Positions 30,141 through 39,187 of a stretch of 64,000 bases of DNA are shown here, piece by piece. Source of the stretch: Tritrichomonas foetus (lineage: Eukaryota; Parabasalia; Tritrichomonadida; Tritrichomonadidae); assembly GCA_001839685.1 (NCBI GenBank), contig MLAK01000566.1, positions 41,144 through 105,143 on the forward strand, given 5' to 3'. Under the pieces are notes generated by a model. The model saw only the letters and a list, made by a program, of their open reading frames with translations. It searched no databases and was not told where the DNA came from. Each line of letters opens with the position of its first letter. Position 1 is the stretch's first letter. The position numbers and the translations under genes were made by a program.

Positions 30141-31814
30141 AAATACTCTTATTCAAAATTTGAATCTAACCATAGAAATCTTCATGAGTGTGGGTTTCGT
30201 TTCTATTATCACTATTGAAGGTAAATTAGATAATATTTTCATTATTTTGCTTTTATTTATAGATAAATAATATATATTTTTATAATAAATTGCATTAAAT
30301 TTGAAATCAAAAAAGAAAAAAGGGAAAAAAAAAAAAGCGAAAGGTGATTTGAAATAATAAATAATATCTCTCAAATATTTCAATTCAATATTGAATTTAT
30401 TGGGCAAACAAATTCAATATTTTTCGAATTTATTTTGTCATTAAACAAAAAACTTTGCTTTTTAGGTATACTGAAAAAAACGAGCTCAAAATTGGATATT
30501 GTTTGTATAAGCTAAGTAAATAACTACTGGTCTATTCAGATTTTGAATGAAATTAGATTCATCAAAAACATCATTTCAATGCTTTTGCCCAATTTGTAGA
30601 ATATATAATCAAGATATACTATATAATATCACATCCAAGTAATGACTGTAAAAAGATAGAATAACTCTCAAAAAAGTGAAAAAGAAAAATTTCATCGGCT
30701 TGTGTTCTAAAAATGACGGTTTTTAAGAGTACCTTAAAGTTAAAAAAAGGTCAGTTTTTTCCCTTTATATTCTGGACTATAATAGAGATTGAGTATATAC
30801 CTGGGAATGAATAGGTGTGACTCGTTAGAAGGAATGATAAGAGGAGATAAAACGAAAATAAAAAAATGGCAAAAATAAAAAATAGCAATATCTTGGAAAA
30901 TTAAATAAATATATTTTATATATTGTAAAAATATATTTTGTTATTTATTATAGATATAGAAATAGATTATATAATAAAAATATNGGCNAACAANGAAGAT
31001 ATTTTNGTTTTTAAAAATTTAGTTTCAAGTTTGTTTTTTTCAGAAACCATCTTACAGATTTTTCTCATATGTTGCATACATGCGCAATAATACATGCTCT
31101 ATCGAAATCAGAAAAGAAAAATAGGGATAGTTTAACTATTGAAGAAGTTATGAAGTATGACCAAATAATGGTTCAAAATCACTTAACGTACAGTATTGAT
31201 GGAAGAAAAAACGCGCCCAAAATGTCAGAGAAGTCCATCACATGCAAAAAACTATCACATCAAAGAAGTGTGAAATAATGCGGAACAAAAAAACGATCAA
31301 AAGTTTGAATTCAAACATCAGCGAATTACATGATCAACTTCAATCAACAAAAAACNTGCAAAATAAAACATTGAATGAATTTAATCAATTCAGCAAGATT
31401 AAACCTAAAGCACGACGATATGTCCCAAATATTTAAAGCTTTTCATTATTGAGTAAATCAATTTTATTGAATACTTTACAACTTTTCAATAATTTTTTTT
31501 TATTATCTCTTTATCTCAGTATTTCTTCATTAATTTCGATCGACTTCATTTTCATATTTTACCTCTGACATGATGTGAATTCAGCATCAAAATATAATAA
31601 CATTTTGTAAGAAACGCAATACTTTCAGGTACTCTGGTTTTTATAAAAACATAATCTTTGTCATTATTTTTTGTAATCAAACGGAACTAAATGAAGGAAA
31701 CTTATTGATATTGACATTAAAAATATCTTTCTCTTTTGTGAACGTCTAAATTATTTTTCCTTATCACTATTTCGAATCTGTCAAGTGTAAAATAATCCTA
31801 CTAACCAAAATTTC
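30141..31814. other. Gene-poor DNA with a possible decayed inverted-repeat element
   Basis: This is AT-rich DNA with ambiguous bases at 30984, 30988, 30994, 31006 and 31356. A 15-bp inverted repeat (14 of 15 matching) at 30726-30740 and 31621-31635 brackets two short overlapping open frames at 31069-31278 and 31242-31436. These are basic and helical and look like fragments of one broken gene. No family is assigned. Confidence 0.4.
30726..31635. mobile_element. Candidate small transposable element remnant with imperfect terminal inverted repeats
   Basis: AGAGTACCTTAAAGT at 30726-30740 faces its near-perfect reverse complement at 31621-31635. The interior holds a broken open frame with a basic, coiled C-terminal part (IKSLNSNISELHDQL, then PKARRYVPNI). 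Target-site duplications were not identified, so this stays a candidate. Confidence 0.25.
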
Positions 31815-34800
31815 CTAAAAACTATTATTGTCTGTTTCAAAGAGTGAGTTAGTTTCTATTTCTGTTTCAAAGAGTGAGTTAGTTTCTATTTCTATTTCTA
31901 ATGATGAGCCTACATCACTATTCATCTTCTTCACCATAAAAATGACGACAGTAACGATAATTGCTATAACCGCAACGATTCCAATAGCAATTCCTGAAAT
32001 CTGTCCAATGGTCAAACTACTGTTACCTGATTGGTCACCGTCATCGTTATCACTAGGATTGTCGGACCATTCTAATGATGAAGGTTCAGCAGAATCGAGT
32101 GATGAAGGTTTAGCAGAATCGAATGATTCAGTGATAGAAATATCTAATGGTGATGGAGTGATAGAAATATCTGATGGTGATGGAGTGATAGAAATATCTG
32201 ATGGTGATTCAGTGATAGAAATATCTGGTGGTGATGGAGTGACCTTGTTTGTCACAAAACCAGTAAATATTATTTTACCCTTGGTACAACAGATCTTCAT
32301 AGTATGCGCTGTTGTGTTATCAAGTTTATCACTAATATAAATGGGTGAACGGGCAGAACGTGAAGCAAATTTAAGAGATTGACCATCATGACTATAAATT
32401 GTTCGATCAATATCTGCTGGGATGCCATCATCGATAGTTACAGTAGCTTCACCCATTTCGGGCCATTTATCACCGAGAACAATAATTTGGTCAACACCAA
32501 TTTCAAAAGTAAATTCGATGGACTCACCAGATGGTGCTATGTATCCATAGCCATTGTAATATGCACCATCTCTGGTTTTATTAACGCCATTCGAATACTT
32601 GATTTGGGAATGTGTTGCTGGAGTGATTGTATTTGTTGTATTCAAAACCTTATTTTGATTGGCTTTCGTAAAGAATGATAATTCAACGATATTACTGCCT
32701 GATTTCATACCATCCCATGTATCAATTGAATTATCTTTGATTATCAGTTTCAAAAATTGACCTTTAACCATTTTTTCTAGCTCAATTTCAGGCTTATCTG
32801 TATCATATATTCCACTAAATATGATTGAATCATTATTGGACAATCCATCTCGTGAATCAGATAATCTGATTTCTAAATGCGAATGCATTTTATAGTGGGA
32901 ACCAAGATAACCACCATTTGATTCATACTTGATAACGTCGAATTGCTGTTGTGTCATCATATCAATTACATAAATATGTGGAAATTCTACGCGTGGCTTG
33001 CCTACACCTGGCCACCAAACTGGGAAGAAAGGTAAATCTGTGCGACCGTCGAACATTCTGTATGGAGTATAGCCTGTCGATATTGGATCTTGTCCTTTTG
33101 GATGCTCCAAAATTACAAATTTCGATGTATCAATGGAGAAGTCACGGTCCAATTCCCAATAGTCTGTGCCCATCATTTCAGTAAAGTATGGTATTGGTTC
33201 AGGATCATAGTCTGCAGGTGGTTCAGTCACATAAACTGTCATTTTGGTTGTTATATCCAGATATTGGTTACTTCCTTTAGTCTTATAACCAGGCGCGCAG
33301 TAGCATACACCATTGTTGTATGCAACAAGAAGAATGTAATATTTACCTTCTTCGTATTCTTTTTCCTCCGAATTAATATATCCATAGTTGCTTACAAAGT
33401 GGTCTCCTTTGAGGAGTGGTTCTGTTTCTGGTTTCTTTGTTGGGTCGAAAGGCGTATTACTAATATAAAAGAGCCCATGGTCTTGCATTTGAAGTGAAAA
33501 TGAATATATTCCGGCTGGAAGATGAATGGCATAATAATAAATATATAACTCATTCTTAGTGTTAGAAGTATCCTGTGGAATTCTGGCATCATTCTTGCCT
33601 AGTACTGATGTTGGTGTTAGCTTGAGAGCTGCTTCATAAGCCTTGACAATATCGTTATAGGTATCTTTCATGGAGAATGTCACACGAGTGCCCTGGAAAT
33701 ATCTTTGTCGAATAGTTCCGACTAATGTTGTATTGAGATTTGTAGTTGAGTCATAATATGTCAGATAAAATTTATCAATAAAATTTGTGTCATTTAGTGG
33801 CGTGTATTGATAAATAAAGTTTCCCTCATCGATAAGCTTCCACGCACTTTGACGATCTGTAGGACATTCAAATTCCACGAGAGTAAAGTTTCCTTGACCT
33901 TCATGGGTTCCCGTGAGATTTTTGAATGGAAACACGTATGGTTGGCCATATGGAATGTCAAATGGATAACATGTTGTGAATTCTTCACCATTTACGACAA
34001 AACCTGATGTGTAAAAGTTAGCAACTGGATGGAATGGTGTAAGATTCAGCTTCTTGATGGCATCAAGTGCTGCTTGATTTTTCACACCGATTTGATAAAA
34101 TTCGAAATGACCTGAACAATCAAATCCAAATATTTTTCCGAAGCGAAGAAGTGCTGCTCCATCATTTCCATATATTTTTTTGTCGAAATCAACATCATGT
34201 TGATCATCATAAATGACTTGCTTTAATTTATCTATGCCGAATGAGTGCATGAGTGTTGCCCAAAAGCCAAGTAATTCGGGATTTTTTAATGTGAAATAAG
34301 GTGATTCGACATCATTTCCAGAATTTGATCCACGAGAGACGCTTCCATTTCCATTGTCAATTCGAATTTCAGGTTCACTCATTGCCGCAAAGATAATGAG
34401 ATTGATGAGGTTATTTGTTGTTTCACCAGGATAAAAACCACCAACATCAGGTCGTTCTCCAAAATTCCCCCAATTTGTTTGATGATGATGATTTAATTCG
34501 TGCATAATTCCCCATGAACCCTTAAGTAGGCCTCCATAATCAGTAAGTCCTGGCAATAAGTCAAGTGGAAATATACAATAATTTACACCAACAAGTGCAA
34601 CAGCCCAGCCACCTCTTGTGTTTTCATCGAATTTCCAGCCATTTGGCTTATAAATTCTGCCAACTTGTGGGTTCCCATAACTATCATTGGCAACTTGATG
34701 ACTTAGCTCACATGCAGATCGGAGCCAAAACATGCAATCGTTCATACGGATTGGAATATGGTTCTTAGTTGTAGTTTTCGGTCCTTGGCCGATAATATTA

Positions 34801-35588
34801 CCAGTATCAAAAGTTACAAACGGACCTGGAAGTTCTATTAGTTGTTTTTCAAACTCTTCATCGGTAGTAATTCCATAAATGAACTGAGGACCAAGAATAA
34901 CACCTGATAAAGTAATTTCAACTGGATATTTGGCTGTATCTGGGGAAAATCCATTCATATACTCAAAGCTTATTTGTCCTCCAAAAGGAGTTCCGAATAT
35001 CACAGTCTCCTGAGTTAAGTCTACAAATGTGTTCAAAATCGGATATCGATTATATCCAGAATTAATATCGCAATCGTCACTCTGATAATTTAGCCGTAAC
35101 CTAATAACGCCAACAGCATCCTGTGAGTGCAGTTTAACAGTTACTAATTCACCGGGAGCTAAGAAGTAAGCAGTTTTGTGATCATAAGAATATGGATTAT
35201 TAAACATAAATCTTACTTGATAGCGTTTTGCATTATCAATGACTTCCTCAGTTATTAAATATTGATCATAAGCTGATGGATGATAATATAAATCTTCTTG
35301 TGTGATATTTTTCTTATTTTCATACTTTTTCCTAATCTCTCTTGCTTCTTCATAAATTACATTTTTGTATCCTTGACCATAAGAGTGCCCAGGATAAGGA
35401 TAAGCGCCATCTGGAATCTCTATCTTAGTTAAATTTGCATTCTTGATATATGGTGCTTTGGGTGGTTTTGCGACTTCACTAAGAACAATAAAACCATCTG
35501 GAGCGAAATGTACTACTTTGTCACTACCAGGAGCGCCATGTCTTGAATACGAAGCCGAAACATAAACTATAAATTGAAGAAAAAACAT
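31815..35588 (-). CDS. M60-like (enhancin-type) surface metallopeptidase with C-terminal membrane anchor
   Basis: The 1257-residue protein has an N-terminal signal peptide (MFFLQFIVYVSAS) and a gluzincin motif HELNHHHQ at residues 363-370, with H363, E364 and H367 and a downstream Glu in GGFYPGET. This is typical of PF13402 M60-like peptidases, which act on host mucin glycoproteins. Residues about 890-1000 resemble a galactose-binding, discoidin-like domain (LEIRLSDSRDGLSNNDSI). A Ser/Pro stalk with four copies of the nonapeptide SPSDISITP type precedes a membrane helix at about 1196-1219 and a 38-residue cytoplasmic tail. The tail contains a perfect 10-residue duplication. The enzyme is expected on the cell surface or secretory pathway and may serve mucosal colonisation. 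TCACA overlaps the start. Confidence 0.9.
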   Translation of the reverse strand: MFFLQFIVYVSASYSRHGAPGSDKVVHFAPDGFIVLSEVAKPPKAPYIKNANLTKIEIPDGAYPYPGHSYGQGYKNVIYEEAREIRKKYENKKNITQEDLYYHPSAYDQYLITEEVIDNAKRYQVRFMFNNPYSYDHKTAYFLAPGELVTVKLHSQDAVGVIRLRLNYQSDDCDINSGYNRYPILNTFVDLTQETVIFGTPFGGQISFEYMNGFSPDTAKYPVEITLSGVILGPQFIYGITTDEEFEKQLIELPGPFVTFDTGNIIGQGPKTTTKNHIPIRMNDCMFWLRSACELSHQVANDSYGNPQVGRIYKPNGWKFDENTRGGWAVALVGVNYCIFPLDLLPGLTDYGGLLKGSWGIMHELNHHHQTNWGNFGERPDVGGFYPGETTNNLINLIIFAAMSEPEIRIDNGNGSVSRGSNSGNDVESPYFTLKNPELLGFWATLMHSFGIDKLKQVIYDDQHDVDFDKKIYGNDGAALLRFGKIFGFDCSGHFEFYQIGVKNQAALDAIKKLNLTPFHPVANFYTSGFVVNGEEFTTCYPFDIPYGQPYVFPFKNLTGTHEGQGNFTLVEFECPTDRQSAWKLIDEGNFIYQYTPLNDTNFIDKFYLTYYDSTTNLNTTLVGTIRQRYFQGTRVTFSMKDTYNDIVKAYEAALKLTPTSVLGKNDARIPQDTSNTKNELYIYYYAIHLPAGIYSFSLQMQDHGLFYISNTPFDPTKKPETEPLLKGDHFVSNYGYINSEEKEYEEGKYYILLVAYNNGVCYCAPGYKTKGSNQYLDITTKMTVYVTEPPADYDPEPIPYFTEMMGTDYWELDRDFSIDTSKFVILEHPKGQDPISTGYTPYRMFDGRTDLPFFPVWWPGVGKPRVEFPHIYVIDMMTQQQFDVIKYESNGGYLGSHYKMHSHLEIRLSDSRDGLSNNDSIIFSGIYDTDKPEIELEKMVKGQFLKLIIKDNSIDTWDGMKSGSNIVELSFFTKANQNKVLNTTNTITPATHSQIKYSNGVNKTRDGAYYNGYGYIAPSGESIEFTFEIGVDQIIVLGDKWPEMGEATVTIDDGIPADIDRTIYSHDGQSLKFASRSARSPIYISDKLDNTTAHTMKICCTKGKIIFTGFVTNKVTPSPPDISITESPSDISITPSPSDISITPSPLDISITESFDSAKPSSLDSAEPSSLEWSDNPSDNDDGDQSGNSSLTIGQISGIAIGIVAVIAIIVTVVIFMVKKMNSDVGSSLEIEIETNSLFETEIETNSLFETDNNSF
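31828..31890. repeat. 30-bp direct duplication in the M60 gene tail
   Basis: Two identical 30-bp copies beginning tgtttcaaagagtgagttag lie head to tail and duplicate ten residues (EIETNSLFET type) of the cytoplasmic tail, next to the stop codon. Confidence 0.85.
32131..32238. repeat. 27-bp tandem repeat, 4 copies, coding a Ser/Pro stalk
   Basis: Four 27-bp units of the form gtgatagaaatatctgatgg(tgatgga) encode four nonapeptides rich in Ser, Pro, Ile and Asp just outside the membrane anchor of the M60 protein. Copy number may vary between strains. Confidence 0.9.
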
Positions 35589-36371
35589 GTGATGTCAAAA
35601 ATATAACAAAGTATTGTTACTACAAAAAAAAAATCAGACATTTATTAATAATTCATATTTTCAATCATATTCTTCCAGTTTTGCGAAAATTCTATGAACC
35701 AATCTTGAGATCTCTCACATTATTGTGAATTTTGGATAGTTTCAATTGATTTATAATAGAAAGTTTAACAAGCCATGATTTCGGAATTTGCAGAATGGAT
35801 TCAGTTTCCTTTTATTTTGATGATGATTAATTGATATTTGAATTATCAATGCCAATAGAGTCAATCAAATAATTTTCACATTATTATCGCAAAAAGTGTA
35901 CCATTGCACAACTAATCGGAAAGTTCAGCCTTATTGAGAGATTATAAGATATATATATGGAGATATATTATTACTAATATCTAAATAAAGATATTTTATC
36001 AAATAAATAGTTAAAAGAATCAACCATAAAAAAGATAAAGATGTGATTGCGCAATATTGTCTAATTTATCGGAAATATTCAATTTTGAATGAATTATTTT
36101 ATTCTACTGGAAAATTAGAGAGATTTTCAAGTTGTACAATTAGATAGCTTAACGTAGGAAAAATAAAAAACATTATTATTGGCACATCTACCCAAAATCT
36201 GATCATTGCATTTTGAAAGTCGAATTCTTTAGTAATATGTATTATTATTATTATGTCATTTCGCGAATCGATGTAAATTATCAAATTTTGATCATGAAGT
36301 GAAAATTGTGAAATCACAATGCAGATTTGTTCATTTTAGTCTGTATGTTTAAATTATCATCAAAAGCCTGA

Positions 36372-36868
36372 AATAAGACTTCAGGATTTCTCAAAAAACT
36401 TTCAGAAAATGAATTACTTCAGATGTTTTTTGATGCCCATCGTGAGGTCTTTCACATTCTTAATTGGGATTCTATATTTATATATTCATATTATTTATTG
36501 TCACCATCAGAAAAAGATTTTTTAATTGAGAGTTTTCGAGATAAGGCTATATTTCATTTTTTTTTTTAATTTTTATGTAAATTCAATATTGAATTAATAA
36601 TGAAAAGATATTACAATTTCTGAATAATAGAGAAATTGAAGAATGTGTTTGGTTTTCATTCTCGCCTCAAAACACGGGAATATGTCTTGCAAATCAAAAT
36701 TATTGGTTTAATAACGAAAGAAAAGTTACTGAACAAAATAATTTTTTACAATCGATATCGTGCATTGAATTTCTTACCAAAAATTGTTCCATCTGTATTT
36801 ATATGATAACCCTTTTAGATACAGTCGAATCTCAGATTATTGGATTAATAATTAGATCACCATATTGA
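36372..36868 (+). pseudogene. Two-frame remnant of an unrecognised gene
   Basis: Two stop-free stretches in different frames follow one another: 36372-36569 (65 codons, containing SENELLQMFFDAHREVFHIL) and 36593-36868 (91 codons, containing EECVWFSFSPQNTGICLA). Neither starts with a plausible ATG. Their residue composition is protein-like, so they look like parts of one decayed or interrupted gene. The join is T-rich, as at the first spacer of the ankyrin gene. The family is not recognised. Confidence 0.4.
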
Positions 36869-37401
36869 GAATTATTTACAATATTTTAGTTTTTTTTTTT
36901 GGAAATTACAATATTGTTATCGTTTTTCATTTGATAGATAGCGAAAATCTTCAGAAATTATATTGCATTAGAACTAGAAAGTCATTTAAGTTTTACATAT
37001 TTTGATAATTAGTTCTCAATTTTTGAAATAAAAATGTAATATCATCAGATATTCTTCATATCAATATTTTCATAATATCTTCTCATATTATAAATATTAT
37101 CCAAATTCTCCCATTGAAATATATGATTTATATCTGCATTCTTATTAAACATTAAATTATATTCACCCAATTTAGCTACAGACCCAAAACTTTTTTGGTA
37201 TACCTTGAAGAGAACGTATGAAACTCCCTATTTGTCTTATTTTGCTTAGATTTTGCATATATTTATTTTACAATGAGAAGAAAATACAGTCAAGAATTTT
37301 TTCGCAAAAATTTTCTACAGATTTTTAGAAAATTGCCTTTCTTACTTTTGCATATTTGAATGACGTAAAATATTTTCTATGATACGATAAGGCTCTTTGT
37401 T

Positions 37402-37716
37402 TTGATAAATTTGAACGGAATACCAACTCTTAAAGAAATATGTACCAAAGCACTAGCAATTCATGAATTAATAGATAAACAGGTACTTCCTTTTAATCTC
37501 TTGGCACAAATATTGGTTCATTCTGCAGAAGATATAGAAAAACAGACAATTTCACGGAATTATTATCATTATCATCAGTCTTTTCCCAATTTTCAGATTT
37601 TAGAATTAGTAAATGTTATCCTTAAATTATCCACATTTTTAGAGAAATCTATAGAAGAAATAAAAAGATATGAGAGTGATACCGAAAATCCACTTTTTGA
37701 ATTNAAAATCTTTTAA
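37402..37716 (+). pseudogene. ATG-less helical open frame, probable gene fragment
   Basis: A 104-codon open stretch with protein-like helical content (ELIDKQVLPFNLLAQILVHS) has no start codon near its 5' end and carries an ambiguous base at 37704. It is probably part of a decayed repeat-associated gene. The family is not recognised. Confidence 0.3.
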
Positions 37717-38679
37717 TATTTTGGATATATTATTTTTTAATTATGCTAATTATATGGAGAAAATATAAATAAAATCATAAGCGTAGAAGCATAGGTTGTG
37801 TACTTTTTATAGGAATCAATCAAAGGTACTCCGGTTTAAAAAGCTACCAATTAAATTACATCATTTTGGAATATTGTAAAAATAAGAGTTAAAATATTGT
37901 AAATTTATTTTTATAAAAGATTTGGTCTTACCAAAAGTTGGATAGAGATAATTTTTTATTATTACACATATTTCACAATTTTTCAGAATATATTCAAACT
38001 TTCAATACATTATTTTGAATAATATCTAGAAGTTATTGATTCACCACTTCTGTTTTAAGTCCCTTTTCTTGGGATCTCGATGGGCGCATGACATTGATAT
38101 AAATCGTTTATAAATGTATATAAGATACTGGTATTATGACAAGCTTCATCAATTGGAAGTTTCCCTAATATCCACAAATTTGAAATAAGCTTTCAAATAT
38201 TCATTTGGATTCATAAAAATAATCTCATTATTTCATAAAAACACCAATCTCATGAACCTGTGTAACAATGATGATTATTTCACAAAAATAATCTCATAAA
38301 AATAATCTCTCTCTAATATCGGCACAGAAAGCGGAACGTTGCATAAAACATTGTCATGTCGCAGAATAAGGATCTCTTTTTGAATCTCTGGGTCAAGATC
38401 ATAAGATTGTGATTTTGAATATATTATCATTTATTTCCGTTTTTCCAAAATGGAAATAATTTGATAGTGAATGCACGCAAAACACTCATATCTTCTTTCA
38501 CAGTCTATTTTTTTCCGGATAAGTACCGAAAATAAAAATCAAAAAAATCAAATCGCAATAAAAAAAAATTCAAAAGACAGATTTTTAATTAATTTAAACG
38601 ATAAGAAGCANACAAGTGGTATTTCATCATAACTGGATTGTAGGCAATTCGCTTGGTTACAACTCCCGCAAAAACGAAA

Positions 38680-38830
38680 ATCAGATAATTTGCTGTATTG
38701 AGTCACGCAGGAAGTTTTGGAAGTCTGNTTCTGNCCCNATGATGTGAATGATTCTGCTGCCTCCTTTGCCCGATTTTGACNCTCTTTGGTTTATTTTTAA
38801 AAGAAATTTCGAAAATTATTGATTTTTGAA
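38680..38830 (-). pseudogene. Possible transposase fragment
   Basis: A minus-strand frame of about 43 codons ending near 38683 reads KSGKGGSRIIHIIG and then DFQNFLRDSIQQII. The first phrase loosely resembles the GKGKRxIIxHAG element of Tc1/mariner-like DDE transposases. Four ambiguous bases fall inside it. The resemblance is by eye only. Confidence 0.2.
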
Positions 38831-39187
38831 AATAACATTTTTCAAATTCCTCAAAGTAATTTTGAAAACACCTGTTGATGGGGATGAGTGAAGATGAATT
38901 GCCAAATGATATCGCAATAATGGAATGAAATTCTGCAAAGACTGGAAAAATTGCTTTGATAAAAATTATTAGATAGGATAGAGCAGATTTCAATGGTTTC
39001 ACAATTATCAGAATAACCAGCATTAAACAATGAATCCTCTCAATGATTAAGCCTCTATTTGCTTCATCACAAACTCGCACAATATCTCAATTGTCATTCA
39101 TGAAACAAAATTCAAAATTCATATTTTAGAAAAAGAATGAAAACATATGAAAAAGAAGAAGAAACAAAAAGTATTTCTATAACGCAT

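Larger units (their letters stand above)
35593..39187. other. 3.6-kb gene-poor region with decayed open frames
   Basis: No intact gene is supported. It contains a two-part broken frame at 36372-36868, an ATG-less open frame at 37402-37716, a shared GAGTACCTT motif at 37820-37834, and ambiguous bases at 37704, 38611, 38728, 38734, 38738 and 38782. A short minus-strand coding-like stretch lies at about 38680-38830. The rest is AT-rich with nothing recognisable. Confidence 0.5.

Noticed and set aside
30153..30407. 84-codon minus-strand frame just upstream of the ankyrin gene
   Set aside because: It is poly-Phe/Lys and arises from AT-rich promoter DNA.
31828..32340. 170-codon plus-strand frame
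   Set aside because: It is the antisense of the M60 stalk, membrane helix and tail; its repeats mirror those of the sense gene.
38703..39080. 125-codon minus-strand frame with unknown residues
   Set aside because: It contains several ambiguous bases, lacks recognisable structure, and another frame reads better over its 3' end.
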